A stretch of 64,000 bases of DNA from NCBI RefSeq assembly GCF_008711325.1, contig NZ_VXDB01000003.1, positions 248,001 through 312,000 on the forward strand. Reading direction: 5' to 3'. Numbering within the stretch: position 1 is the first letter of the stretch; each line of letters begins with the position of its first letter. The notes below the pieces were generated by a model, which ran no database searches, had not been told where the DNA came from, and was given only the letters and a program-made list of their open reading frames with translations. The position numbers and the translations under genes are program-made. Positions 39,549 to 48,977 of the stretch are shown piece by piece. This DNA comes from Roseibium sediminis (GTDB taxonomy: Bacteria; Pseudomonadota; Alphaproteobacteria; Rhizobiales; Stappiaceae).

Positions 39549-39649
39549 TCGAACATTTGCCTATTCTGGTGCAATGCAAAACGTTTCCTGACCGGTCGTT
39601 GGAACGATACGGGCTGTCAGCAAGCGTTCCTGAGAGGTGCTAAGGAGCA

Positions 39650-41215
39650 ATGCGCGTGCCATATTATCACCTGTATGAACTGAACCATGCTGTCATGGGC
39701 CCGATCCGGGCTGCGGCGGACATGACCCGTCTCTATTTTCAGAACCCGCTCAATCCCTTGAGCCACACCAGCTATGGCCGCTCGGTCGCGGCAGGCTGCG
39801 AGGTTCTGGAACGCACCACACGTCGATATGGCAAGCCGGAATTTGGCCTGACAGATACCGTGGTTGGCGGTGTGAAAGTCCCGGTTTCGGAAAGCATTGT
39901 CTGGAAGAAGCCGTTCTGCAATCTGGTCCACTTTGAACGTGGCTCGGTGGGGGACCGCAACGACCCGAAAATTCTGGTCGTGGCTCCCATGTCCGGTCAC
40001 TACGCAACTCTGCTGCGTGGCACTGTGGAAACCCTGCTGCCTCATGCCGAGGTCTATATCACCGACTGGGTGGATGCCCGCATGGTGCCGATGCAGGACG
40101 GTCGCTTCGACCTCGATGACTACATCGATTACGTGGTCGAGATGCTGCATTTCCTCGGTCCGAACTCGCATGTGATTGGCGTTTGTCAGCCGTCCGTTCC
40201 GGTTCTGGCAGCTGTTGCCGTGATGGAGGGACGCAAGGATCCGTATGTGCCGGCGACCATGACCCTGATGGGTGGCCCGATCGATACCCGGGTGAAGCCG
40301 ACGGCCGTCAACGACCTCGCGGTTTCCAAGGGTATGGACTGGTTCGAAAGCAACGTGATCATGAAGGTCCCGTTCCCTCATCCCGGCTTCATGCGGGATG
40401 TCTATCCCGGCTTCCTGCAGCTCTCCGGCTTCATGGGCATGAACCTCGATCGTCACGTTTCGGCACACCGGGAATTCTTCCAGCACCTCATTGAGGGTGA
40501 CGGGGACAGCGCGGAAAAACACCGCGAGTTCTATGATGAATATCTGGCCGTCATGGATCTGACCGCAGAATTCTATCTTCAGACCGTACGGACCGTCTTC
40601 ATCGAACATTCCTTGCCGCGCGGTGTCATGATGCATCGCGATGAGCCGGTGGATTGTTCCAAGATCCATCGCACGGCCCTGTTGACCGTCGAGGGAGAGA
40701 AGGACGACATCACCGGTGGCGGCCAGACCGAGGCAGCCCACAAGCTTTGCTCCGGACTGGATGCCGACAAGAAGGTACACTACCTGCAGCCGGGTGTCGG
40801 TCATTACGGCGTGTTCAACGGCTCGCGCTGGCGGTCCGAAATTGCTCCGCGTGTTCTCGATTTCATTCGGACCCATCGCGAGATCAGGAAGCAGCAGAAA
40901 ACTGCAAAACCTGTCGCCAAGGTCGCGTCTGAAAAGTCTGAAACGCCGGTCGCAAAAGTCGAAGCCCATAACCCGATCGAAAAAATCCTCCTCGCCAAGC
41001 CGCAAGGCGTGGCGGACGATCTGAAGGCCATTGCCGGGGTGGGGCCGAAGCTGGAAAAGGCCCTGAATGAGGCTGGGATCTTCCACTATTGGCAGATTGC
41101 CGGGTTGGCGGATGAGCAGATCGAAGCTCTTGATGCCAAACTGGATTTGCGCGGCCGCATGGCCCGCGACAACTGGCTGGAACAGGCGCGCAAGCTGTCC
41201 GAAACAGTCGCCTGA
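39650..41215 (+). CDS. phaZ: Intracellular PHB depolymerase with C-terminal helix-hairpin-helix domain
   Basis: A 521-residue protein. Residues about 1-410 are an intracellular polyhydroxybutyrate depolymerase of the PhaZ type: the N-terminal 'YYHLYELNHAVMGPIRAAAD', a Cys nucleophile C179 in 'VIGVCQPSVPVLAA' (Cys as in characterised i-PHB depolymerases), and the His near 'PGVGHYGVFNG'. After a Lys/Ala-rich linker, residues about 453-521 form a helix-hairpin-helix domain ('LKAIAGVGPKLEKALNEAG', 'ARDNWLEQARKL'). Very similar tails occur on NuoE and ribosomal protein L21 in alphaproteobacteria. It mobilises stored PHB. The role of the tail is unknown. Confidence 0.93.
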   Translation: MRVPYYHLYELNHAVMGPIRAAADMTRLYFQNPLNPLSHTSYGRSVAAGCEVLERTTRRYGKPEFGLTDTVVGGVKVPVSESIVWKKPFCNLVHFERGSVGDRNDPKILVVAPMSGHYATLLRGTVETLLPHAEVYITDWVDARMVPMQDGRFDLDDYIDYVVEMLHFLGPNSHVIGVCQPSVPVLAAVAVMEGRKDPYVPATMTLMGGPIDTRVKPTAVNDLAVSKGMDWFESNVIMKVPFPHPGFMRDVYPGFLQLSGFMGMNLDRHVSAHREFFQHLIEGDGDSAEKHREFYDEYLAVMDLTAEFYLQTVRTVFIEHSLPRGVMMHRDEPVDCSKIHRTALLTVEGEKDDITGGGQTEAAHKLCSGLDADKKVHYLQPGVGHYGVFNGSRWRSEIAPRVLDFIRTHREIRKQQKTAKPVAKVASEKSETPVAKVEAHNPIEKILLAKPQGVADDLKAIAGVGPKLEKALNEAGIFHYWQIAGLADEQIEALDAKLDLRGRMARDNWLEQARKLSETVA

Positions 41216-41244
41216 TATCTTGCCAATTCCGCAGATGGACAAGA

Positions 41245-41273
41245 GCCCTCTCCCACCCGGAGGGGGCTTTTTT
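41245..41273 (+). terminator. Intrinsic terminator of phaZ
   Basis: A nine-pair stem (GCCCTCTCC with GGAGGGGGC, one G-T pair) and the loop CACCC are followed by six T, 29 bases after the phaZ stop. Confidence 0.85.
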
Positions 41274-41381
41274 CTTGCATTGCAGCAGGAAGCTGCAAGC
41301 AGAATTTATGCACCGCATGCTTGAACACGAAACCGTGAGCCCCCACCTCTATCCTGTAGATGCCAACTTACGGATAGGACT

Positions 41382-41798
41382 ATGACAACGTCAGCAAGTT
41401 GCACGATCAAACCGGCCTGGACCCCGGTAACCATCGGTCTGATGGTTCTGGGTTTCGTGGCGTTCTGGCCGCTCGGCCTCGCCATGCTGGCCTATATTCT
41501 CTGGGGTGACAGGTTCCACGACATGGCACGCGATGCCAAAAGCCAGTGGCGCGCAAGCCCCTTCAAGGGAGCAGTGGATCAAATGGCAAGCGGAGCCTAT
41601 GCACGCACGGGAAATGTCGCCTTTGACGAATACCGTGAAAAGGAAATCAAGCGTCTGGAAGAAGAGCGTGCGCGCCTTGATGCCATGCGCAATGAATTCG
41701 ATGACTTCCTGCGTGATCTGCGGCGTGCCCGCGATCAGGAAGAATTCGATCGCTTCATGAACAACCGCGGTCGCGGCGGTTCCCCCGAAGCATCCTGA
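41382..41798 (+). CDS. DUF2852 membrane protein
   Basis: A 138-residue protein with one or two N-terminal hydrophobic helices (about 17-43, 'TIGLMVLGFVAFWPLGLAM') and a charged C-terminal coiled-coil region ('YREKEIKRLEEERARLDAMRN' type, about 82-125). This matches DUF2852, an alphaproteobacterial family of unknown function. It has its own flanking terminators, so it is probably a single-gene transcript. Confidence 0.85.
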   Translation: MTTSASCTIKPAWTPVTIGLMVLGFVAFWPLGLAMLAYILWGDRFHDMARDAKSQWRASPFKGAVDQMASGAYARTGNVAFDEYREKEIKRLEEERARLDAMRNEFDDFLRDLRRARDQEEFDRFMNNRGRGGSPEAS

Positions 41799-41821
41799 TC
41801 TGATCCGTCAGACACAATAAG

Positions 41822-41862
41822 CGGACCGAGAGCGGCGCAATTGCGCCGCTCTCGTCCGTTTT
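41822..41862 (+). terminator. Strong intrinsic terminator with 26-bp perfect palindrome
   Basis: A perfect 26-base palindrome (41828-41853, arms GAGAGCGGCGCAA and TTGCGCCGCTCTC) is extended by CGGAC/GTCCG with one bulged base and is followed by four T. It ends the DUF2852 transcript. The near-perfect symmetry could also act in the other direction. Confidence 0.85.
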
Positions 41863-41927
41863 GGGTCCTGATTTCCGGCGATCGAGGGTATTGTGAGCTA
41901 GAGAACCTGATTCGAAACAGAACCTTC

Positions 41928-42662
41928 ATGCGCTTCAAGGTCACCCGCCCGCCCCTTCCCGATCATCTGACGCTGACGTCGGGCGATACCAACGTCCAGA
42001 TCCGGCTGCGGCGCGACAATCGCGCACAGAGATATCTCCTTCGCATTCCTGCAGACCAATCTGGCCCGGTGCTGACCGTGCCGAAATCCGGCGACGCGTC
42101 ACGAGCCGAACGCTTTGCCCGCCAACACATCGACTGGCTCTTGTCGCGATTGAGTCAGAAGCCGGACCAGACGCCGTTTCAGGATGGCAGCGTCATCCCA
42201 TTTCGCGGAGCCGACCATCTGATCGTTGCAACGGGCGGCTTGCGGGGACTTGTTTCTGTTTCAAGTGAAGGGGATAGGGCGCGCATACTTGTTCCAGGAG
42301 CGCCCGAGCATCTGGCCCGCAAGCTGACGAGTTTCCTGAAGGAGGAGGCTCGCAAGGACCTGACGCAAGCTTGCACATTCCATGCGGAAAAGGTCGGGCG
42401 CAAGGTTGCCGGGATCAGCATTCGAGACACGACGAGCCGATGGGGATCCTGCGCTGCCAATGGACGCCTGTCCTTTTCCTGGCGCCTTATCCTGGCTCCG
42501 CCGGACATTCTGGACTATGTGGCAGCCCACGAGGTGGCACATCTGCGGGAAATGAACCACTCGGACCGGTTCTGGAAGATCTGCCGTGAGCTCGCACCGC
42601 AGACGCCCGAAGCCAGAAAATGGCTCAAGGAAAAGGGCGCAACCCTCCACGCCTACGGATAG
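41928..42662 (+). CDS. YgjP-type zinc metallopeptidase-like protein (DUF45/SprT-like)
   Basis: A 244-residue protein of the YgjP family. It has the zinc motif HEVAHLREMNH (201-211), and 'TSRWGSCAANGRLSFSWRL' is the family hallmark. A zinc-dependent hydrolase activity is likely. Some relatives have been described as UTP pyrophosphatases, so peptidase activity should not be assumed. The frame is open to 41841 through the terminator, but the ATG at 41928 (MRFKVTRPPLP) is the sensible start. It is convergent with the penicillin-binding protein gene, six bases apart. Confidence 0.88.
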   Translation: MRFKVTRPPLPDHLTLTSGDTNVQIRLRRDNRAQRYLLRIPADQSGPVLTVPKSGDASRAERFARQHIDWLLSRLSQKPDQTPFQDGSVIPFRGADHLIVATGGLRGLVSVSSEGDRARILVPGAPEHLARKLTSFLKEEARKDLTQACTFHAEKVGRKVAGISIRDTTSRWGSCAANGRLSFSWRLILAPPDILDYVAAHEVAHLREMNHSDRFWKICRELAPQTPEARKWLKEKGATLHAYG

Positions 42663-42668
42663 GGGAAA

Positions 42669-44849
42669 CTATCCGCCAAACAGGCTCTTGAACAGGTTCA
42701 ACGGGCCACCTTCGCTCTCGCCGGGGGGAGGTCCAACCCAGTCGCCGCGCGCGCCGGCAGACGCGGTGGGACGAGGGGCGCGAGGTTTGGGAGTGGCGAC
42801 AACAAGCGCGGCACTGCCAACGCCCGGCAACTCGGCGACTGGCAGGTTTTCATGCGCGCTATCCATGACATTGCGCCAGATTTCGGCAGGCAGGGTTCCC
42901 CCTGTTGCCTTCTTTGTCGGCGAGTTGTCGTCATTTCCAAGCCAGACGGCCGTGGTAAGGTTTCCGGTATAGCCAATGAACCAGGCATCGCGGGATTTCT
43001 GGCTGGTACCAGTCTTGCCGCCGGCGGCCCGCCCACTGGCCAGCTTGGCCTTCTGGGCCGTCCCGGTCAAAAGCGTCTGGCTCATCATCAGGTTCATCTG
43101 CCAGACATGTTCTCGGGCGACAACACGGCCCCGGCCGTCGCCGGTGCGGGCGTAGAGCAACTTGCCGTCAATGGTCCGAATTTGGCGAATGATGTGCGGA
43201 ATGACGCCGTATCCGCCATTGGAAAAGGGAACATAGGCGCTGGCGATCTCCAGCGGGGTGACTTCCGAAGTGCCAAGAGACAGCGAGAGGTTGCTCGTCA
43301 GCTCGGAGCTGATGCCGAGTCGCTTTGCCGTCTCGATCACACGGGGTGGCCCGACTTCATAGGCAAGCTGTGCGGCCACCGTGTTGAGAGACAGGCTGAG
43401 CGCACGCGTCAGCGTCACGTCACCATAGTATTCCTTTGTGTAGTTCCTTGGCGACCATTTGCCGAACGTGACTGGACGGTCCTGGCGAATGGTATCGGGG
43501 GTCAGGCCATGTTCCAGCGCAGCCAGATAGACAAATGGCTTGAAGGCTGAGCCCGGCTGGCGCTTGGCGCTTGTGGCACGGTTGAACTGGCTCTTGCCAT
43601 AATCCGCGCCGCCTACCATGGCCTTGACCGCTCCGGCCGTGTCAAGGGTGACGATGGCGCCCTGCGAGACCCCGAGCTTGTAGCCGTTTTCGGCAAGGCC
43701 TTTGCGAAGCGCATCCTCTGCGGCGCGCTGCATAGTCATGTCGAGCGTCGTGTCGACAATGATATCCGTGTCGATGGAGCCGATATACTGGGGCAACATA
43801 TCCATGACCCAGTCGGCGGCATAGTTTTTCGCGGCGGTCGTGTGGCGTGTAACGACTGTAGCCGGAGCGGCAATGGCCGTCCGTGCTTCCTCGGCGGTGA
43901 TATAGCCCTCTTCGCTCATGGCTGCGAGAACCAGTTCGGCGCGTTCCGTCGCCAGATCGGGGTTCCTCGCCGGGGAATAACGCGACGGGGCTTTCAAGAG
44001 ACCGGCAAGGATGGCGGCTTCCGAAACCGTGACAAGCCGGGCCGACTTGCCGAAATAGCGCCGGGAAGCCGCGTCAACACCATAGGCCCCCGCGCCGAGA
44101 TACACCCGGTTCAGGTACATCTCCATGATCTCGTCCTTGGAATACTCGGCTTCCAGCCACAGGGCGAGCACGAGCTCCTGGATCTTGCGCTTCAGTGTTC
44201 TGTCCGGCTCCAGAAAGAGGTTCTTCGCCAATTGCTGCGTGAGCGTGGACCCACCCTGCACGAGGCGCCCAGAGGTCAGGTTTGTGACCACTGCGCGGGC
44301 AAGTCCAACCGGATCCAGCCCGAAATGGGACCGAAAGCGGCGGTCCTCAATGGCTATGACAGCGTTGGCGAGATAAGGCGGCAATTGCTCGAGGCGCACG
44401 GCCTCACCCCCCGTGTCACCACGATTGCCGAGCAACTCTCCATCTGCCGAGACGATCTTGATGTTCGGTGGACGGTCAGGAACCGCCCATTCGGACTTCG
44501 GAGGCAGGTAGGCGGCATAATAGCCGACCACGCCAACAGCAAAGATTGTGGCCCAGATGCCAAGCACGGCACCCCAATAGAATGTCCTTCGAAAGAGCCA
44601 GGGAATGAAACCGCCGGAAGAGCCTGATGACTTGCCCTTCTTGCGGCGATTGGCACCGGATCGGCCACCGGTCTTTCGTCGATCACTGCTTCCTTTTTCG
44701 GACTTGGCGGATTTTTTGCGCGCAGGTTTGGAGCCGGCAGAGCCTTCCGAAGCCCTGTCCTGCGAGGATGGACGCACGTTCAGCTTGCCCCGGTCAGATC
44801 CATCGAAGGACGGTTCGATCTTTTGACCGCGCTTCCCTTTGCTTGCCAT
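42669..44849 (-). CDS. Class A penicillin-binding protein (PBP1A family)
   Basis: A 726-residue bifunctional peptidoglycan synthase. A Lys/Ser/Arg-rich cytoplasmic tail (1-80) precedes one membrane helix (about 90-113). The glycosyltransferase 51 domain has the catalytic Glu in 'IAIEDRRFRSHFG' (E168) and 'GGSTLTQQLAKNLF'. The transpeptidase domain has the active Ser in 'RQPGSAFKP' (S434-x-x-K437), SLN and KTGTS motifs. All catalytic motifs are intact. A Pro/Gly-rich C-terminal tail follows. It acts at the inner membrane during wall growth. Confidence 0.96.
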   Translation of the reverse strand: MASKGKRGQKIEPSFDGSDRGKLNVRPSSQDRASEGSAGSKPARKKSAKSEKGSSDRRKTGGRSGANRRKKGKSSGSSGGFIPWLFRRTFYWGAVLGIWATIFAVGVVGYYAAYLPPKSEWAVPDRPPNIKIVSADGELLGNRGDTGGEAVRLEQLPPYLANAVIAIEDRRFRSHFGLDPVGLARAVVTNLTSGRLVQGGSTLTQQLAKNLFLEPDRTLKRKIQELVLALWLEAEYSKDEIMEMYLNRVYLGAGAYGVDAASRRYFGKSARLVTVSEAAILAGLLKAPSRYSPARNPDLATERAELVLAAMSEEGYITAEEARTAIAAPATVVTRHTTAAKNYAADWVMDMLPQYIGSIDTDIIVDTTLDMTMQRAAEDALRKGLAENGYKLGVSQGAIVTLDTAGAVKAMVGGADYGKSQFNRATSAKRQPGSAFKPFVYLAALEHGLTPDTIRQDRPVTFGKWSPRNYTKEYYGDVTLTRALSLSLNTVAAQLAYEVGPPRVIETAKRLGISSELTSNLSLSLGTSEVTPLEIASAYVPFSNGGYGVIPHIIRQIRTIDGKLLYARTGDGRGRVVAREHVWQMNLMMSQTLLTGTAQKAKLASGRAAGGKTGTSQKSRDAWFIGYTGNLTTAVWLGNDDNSPTKKATGGTLPAEIWRNVMDSAHENLPVAELPGVGSAALVVATPKPRAPRPTASAGARGDWVGPPPGESEGGPLNLFKSLFGG

Positions 44850-44994
44850 CGAAAATCCGATTACCCAATACCAATAAATCAGCAGAAATGCCGTTGTCCC
44901 CTTGGTGACAATAGATTGAGGCGAATTAACGGGGCGTTAAGGGTCATGTGATGGCCCTCCCATGACAGGAATTCAGAAAAAAGGGAGAGCAATC

Positions 44995-45312
44995 ATGGCA
45001 AAAGGGTATTGGATTGGTCGTATCGACGTGTCTGATCCAGAGGCTTACAAGGCCTATATCGAGGCCAATGCAGAGGCATTCGCCAAATATGGGGCGCGAT
45101 TTGTGGTGCGGGGCGGCGAATTCACGTCAATGGAAGGCTCCGCTCGCCAACGGAATGTGGTGATCGAGTTTGACAGCTACGAGACCGCACTCGCCTGCTA
45201 TCGCTCTCCCGAATATGCACGAGCACTGGCGCTGCGCCTTCCGGTAGCGACGGGTGATCTCATCGTCGTTGAAGGGTATGACGGTCCTCAGCCGGTTGAC
45301 CAAGGCAAATAG
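44995..45312 (+). CDS. DUF1330 family protein
   Basis: A 105-residue ferredoxin-like alpha/beta-barrel protein. 'MAKGYWIGRIDVSDPEAYK', 'GARFVVRGGEF' and 'VVIEFDSYETALACYRSPEY' are typical of DUF1330. The function is unknown; the fold is related to antibiotic-biosynthesis monooxygenase-type dimers. The ATG at 44995 gives the standard N terminus, although the frame is open from 44962. Confidence 0.9.
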   Translation: MAKGYWIGRIDVSDPEAYKAYIEANAEAFAKYGARFVVRGGEFTSMEGSARQRNVVIEFDSYETALACYRSPEYARALALRLPVATGDLIVVEGYDGPQPVDQGK

Positions 45313-45327
45313 GCCCTGATCTCGGCG

Positions 45328-46266
45328 TCAGCTGGTGTATCGGCTGGCGTCGGCCCCGTAATAGTTCACATAACGGGAATTGAGTTCAGACACCGGCAGG
45401 ATGATCAGGACATCCGTTGTGCCGAACTGGTGATCGATCACTGCCCCGTCACCGATAAATGCCCCAAGGCGCAGATAGCCTTTGACCAGCGGCGGAAGCG
45501 CTCGCAAGGCCTCTTTCGGGTTCAGATCCTCAGCCGGTAGAATATTCATGTTCACATATTGCTCGGGAAGCGCGGAAACACTCCATGCGTCAGGCGCGGC
45601 AGCAGTATGATGGAGAAACGACAGCTGGGTCGCCAGTTGCTGGGGGTCTGTCCCGGTCAGGGACGCGCATCCGACCATAACATCGATATTGTGCATCAGG
45701 ACGTAGGACCAAATGCCATGCCAAAGCAGCTCGACGGTCTTCTTGTTACGATAAGGCTTGAGGACGCAGGACCGGCCCAATTCGAGAAAGCGCTTGCCCG
45801 GATTGGCGTCGATCAGTGGTTGGATAGCGAATTCGCCAGCGGTGTAGAACCCGTCATGACGGTCGGCCACCTCCTGCCGCAAAAGGCGGTAGGTTCCAAC
45901 GATTTCCGGCTTCAGCTGGCCGATCTTGTTCCGCTTCAGCGAGCTGTGGTCCACCACCAGCATGTGGTCGCAATAGGCGTCATAGGGATCTGAATCGCGG
46001 CGGGTCGCCAAAGTCTGCGCATCGGCAATTGCCGACATTTCCTCATAGAATACGTGATAGCGAAGCTGCTGGGCTTTCCGGATTTCACGGGACCCTTTTG
46101 CGATCCGAACCTCAAGCGCGCCAATCCTGCCAAAACTGTGTCCGGGTTTGAAGGCCACCGAACTTCCCGGCTGCGTGATTGCTGCGGGCGTTGCGGCCTT
46201 GAACCGGGCAACGGGCGAGAATTTTTGTACCAGTTTCTTTGGCGAGAATAATCCTGACCGCATCAT
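45328..46266 (-). CDS. olsB: L-ornithine N-alpha-acyltransferase (OlsB-like)
   Basis: A 312-residue GNAT-fold acyltransferase. 'QQLRYHVFYEEMSA', 'DHMLVVD', 'ELGRSCVLKPYRN' and 'LWHGIWSYVLMHNIDVMVG' match OlsB, which attaches 3-hydroxyacyl groups to ornithine in the first step of ornithine-lipid synthesis. These phosphorus-free membrane lipids are common in rhizobia under phosphate limitation. The olsA acyltransferase is not adjacent, which is usual. An N-terminal extension of about 45 residues precedes the domain. The specific amino acid acceptor is inferred from family. Confidence 0.85.
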   Translation of the reverse strand: MMRSGLFSPKKLVQKFSPVARFKAATPAAITQPGSSVAFKPGHSFGRIGALEVRIAKGSREIRKAQQLRYHVFYEEMSAIADAQTLATRRDSDPYDAYCDHMLVVDHSSLKRNKIGQLKPEIVGTYRLLRQEVADRHDGFYTAGEFAIQPLIDANPGKRFLELGRSCVLKPYRNKKTVELLWHGIWSYVLMHNIDVMVGCASLTGTDPQQLATQLSFLHHTAAAPDAWSVSALPEQYVNMNILPAEDLNPKEALRALPPLVKGYLRLGAFIGDGAVIDHQFGTTDVLIILPVSELNSRYVNYYGADASRYTS

Positions 46267-46471
46267 GGGTCACCAGTCCCTGCTCTGATCTGTGCCTCCC
46301 GAACTGGTCCGGCAGGCCCTGGACAATTCGGAACGAGAAAATGTGCCTAACACATAGCCATCACAGTATCCGATTTACAGTATGGTAAACCATATATTTC
46401 CAACAGAACAATGACAGCCGCATCGGAACAGGGCGATCTGAAAGGCCGAATTTTTGGTAAGAACCTGAAAA

Positions 46472-48862
46472 TCAGGCAGGTTTTGCCTCGGCAATTTTCA
46501 AAAGTGCCGTCTGGATTGCATCTTCGGTCAACGGCTTCGTGATGTAGCCGAGTGCGCCGATGTCGCGTGCCTTTTCACGGGCATCTTCCATGACATCGGC
46601 CGATACGATGACGAAGGGAACCGGCGTCTTGCCGAGGGCTTCTTCCTGAATCCGGATCTGCCGCATCGCTTCCAGACCGTCGAGACCGGGCATATGGAGA
46701 TCGGTGAGGATCAGGTCGAACTCTTCCTGTGCCGCAGCAGCAACGGCGCTCTCACCGTCGGCGACCATCACGGCTTCATGGCCAAGCTTGCGCAGCAAGG
46801 CCTCGCAAAGCAGGCGGTTGATGTCGTTGTCTTCGGCCACAAGCAGCTTCAGGGGGCGCACGGTCTGGCGGATTGTCGTGCCCGGAGATCCGCCTTCCTG
46901 ATAGGTCACCTCCGCATCCCACAGACGGTCGGCATCGTTGTTTTCCAGAAGACCGGAAACAACATGTTCCAAAGTCTCCGAGCGCACAGGTCGGATGACA
47001 TAAGCACCATATCCCGCCTGCCGCAGTCTCTGCAGGCGTTCGCGTTCAGAAGGAGAAATCATCACGACGGCAGGGGCGTCGCATCCGGCAAGGCGGGCGG
47101 TCGCAATCCAGGCGCCGCTGTCTTCAACGCAGGCATTGCTGACCAGAACAAGGTCGGTTGCCGCCAGAAGGTCATCGAGCCCGTCGGCACCGGGCGCACA
47201 GATATCGGCATTTGCACCTTGTTGGCGAAGCCGGTCCGCAATGAGCCTGCACTCGACGCCCTTGGTGCCGATTAGAAGAACATGACGGCCTTTATAACGT
47301 GTCTTCGCATCATCGGCAGGATCACGGAGAGCCTCGGGGATTGGCAACGTGACTTCGAACTGGGCGCCGCCATTGGGCACGGCACTTGCCCGGATATCGC
47401 CGCCCATGAGCTTGGTAAGGCGTTGGGCGATGGCAAGGCCCAGCCCCGTTCCGCCAAATTTGCGGGCCGGACCGTGGTCGACCTGTTCGAATTCCTCGAA
47501 CAAGCGATCGGCTTCCTTCTCGTCAAAGCCGATCCCGGTGTCACGCACGCGGATCTTCAGGAGGCTTCCGCCTTCTGCATCGGCAGTCCCGTCTATTTCG
47601 ATGGAAATGCCGCCTTCGTCGGTAAACTTCACGCCGTTGCCGGCAAGGTTGAACAGGATCTGGCGAACACGCGTCGCGTCGACCGTCACCACATCGGGTA
47701 AGGCCGGGTCGAGGCGCGAGCCGATCTCAAGGCCCTTTGCATGCGCCTTGGGGGCCAGCAGCTCGACGACACTGTCGGCGAGCGAAGACAGACGTGTCGG
47801 CGCTTTTTGAATATCGAGTTTGCCAGCTTCGACCTTGGAGAAATCCAGCACCTCGTCGATCAGGAACAGCAGGGTTTCGCCGGATGTTTCCAGAGCTTCG
47901 ATATAGGCGATCTGTTCCTTGGTGAGACGCGTGTCCCTGAGAAGCGTCGCCATCCCGAGAATGCCGTTTAGAGGCGTGCGGATTTCGTGACTGACAGTGG
48001 CAAGAAAGCGGGACTTCGCCTCGTTGGAGCTTTCGGCGGAATGCCGCGCCGCGAGCAATTCTTCCTCGATCATGCGTCGGTCGGTGACGTCCCGCAGCAC
48101 CGTCTGGACAAGCGGTTGTTGAGTGATTGCATCGCGAACCGGACTGTCGAGGCGGGAGAACCAGCGCTCTCCGCGAACAGTCTTCAGCTGCAAATCGCCA
48201 AATCCCATCGTTGATCCGGTCTGCTTTGGTTCGGACCCGGTGGTCTCGGGCAGGACTGACAGCCCGGCCAGTGAAAAAGGCTCACCGATGCGGGGGGCAC
48301 TGGCATCGCCAAAAGTTTCCCGCGCGGCCGCATTCGCGTAGACGATCTCGCCGTTCGTATCGCGCCGAATGATGACGTCGCCCAGGGTTCCAAGAATGCT
48401 GGCCTGCCGCTCGTCGGATTCGCGCAGCTCCCACATTCTGTCTTCCAGTTCCTCGCAGCGGTCCATGAGGCGGCGGATCTTGTCATCCTTCGCATCCGTG
48501 GCGGCAGCGCTGCGCTGCATGTCATCTTCCATCAGACGCCAGACGGCGAGCCCGCCGGCAAAGAAGGCAGCAGCGACAGAAAACAGCCGCAGCGGCGATG
48601 GAGCACTCAGGAAGAAAAAGGCGGCCAGAACCCCGGCCAACATCCCGGTAATAGCAAGAAAATGAAGAACCTTGCGCGGAAATGGAGCCTGATCCAGTTC
48701 CGTTTCTGAAGACATATCAGATGTGATGCGGTGATCATCGGCCTTTGCAGGCGGATGTACGGAAGGCGAGTCCCCTGCCGCCTTTGAAGGCGTCGCGGAG
48801 CCGGTTTCCTCGCTGGACTCGGGATCCGGGGCAGAGGACGGTTTCTTGGACTGAAGACTCAA
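46472..48862 (-). CDS. Hybrid sensor histidine kinase/response regulator
   Basis: A 796-residue protein. It has a polar Ser/Pro-rich N terminus, two membrane helices (about 66-85 and 91-110), a coiled coil and a PAS domain (about 150-265). HisKA carries H292 in 'TVSHEIRTPLNGILGM', and the HATPase domain has 'RQILFNLAGNGVKFT' and 'FGGTGLGLAI'. A first receiver-like domain (about 535-645) lacks the acidic pair and phosphoacceptor Asp. A second, complete receiver has 'VAEDNDIN' and the phosphoacceptor at D721 in 'LTDLHMPGLDG'. No HPt domain is present. The signal and output are unknown. Confidence 0.93.
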   Translation of the reverse strand: MSLQSKKPSSAPDPESSEETGSATPSKAAGDSPSVHPPAKADDHRITSDMSSETELDQAPFPRKVLHFLAITGMLAGVLAAFFFLSAPSPLRLFSVAAAFFAGGLAVWRLMEDDMQRSAAATDAKDDKIRRLMDRCEELEDRMWELRESDERQASILGTLGDVIIRRDTNGEIVYANAAARETFGDASAPRIGEPFSLAGLSVLPETTGSEPKQTGSTMGFGDLQLKTVRGERWFSRLDSPVRDAITQQPLVQTVLRDVTDRRMIEEELLAARHSAESSNEAKSRFLATVSHEIRTPLNGILGMATLLRDTRLTKEQIAYIEALETSGETLLFLIDEVLDFSKVEAGKLDIQKAPTRLSSLADSVVELLAPKAHAKGLEIGSRLDPALPDVVTVDATRVRQILFNLAGNGVKFTDEGGISIEIDGTADAEGGSLLKIRVRDTGIGFDEKEADRLFEEFEQVDHGPARKFGGTGLGLAIAQRLTKLMGGDIRASAVPNGGAQFEVTLPIPEALRDPADDAKTRYKGRHVLLIGTKGVECRLIADRLRQQGANADICAPGADGLDDLLAATDLVLVSNACVEDSGAWIATARLAGCDAPAVVMISPSERERLQRLRQAGYGAYVIRPVRSETLEHVVSGLLENNDADRLWDAEVTYQEGGSPGTTIRQTVRPLKLLVAEDNDINRLLCEALLRKLGHEAVMVADGESAVAAAAQEEFDLILTDLHMPGLDGLEAMRQIRIQEEALGKTPVPFVIVSADVMEDAREKARDIGALGYITKPLTEDAIQTALLKIAEAKPA

Positions 48863-48977
48863 TTCCGATACTCACAACAGTCGATACTGATGTCAGTCTC
48901 GGCGCAAAACTTTGATAAACCGTTGTCTGCCGGAAAAAGGACATGGTCAAACCCGGCAGACGGTCTGCTTTTGCAGG

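Noticed and set aside
39617..41242. A 541-codon open frame on the minus strand opposite phaZ
   Set aside because: It is an antisense shadow of a GC-rich gene. The plus-strand frame has a full PHB depolymerase, and the minus translation shows no recognisable motif.
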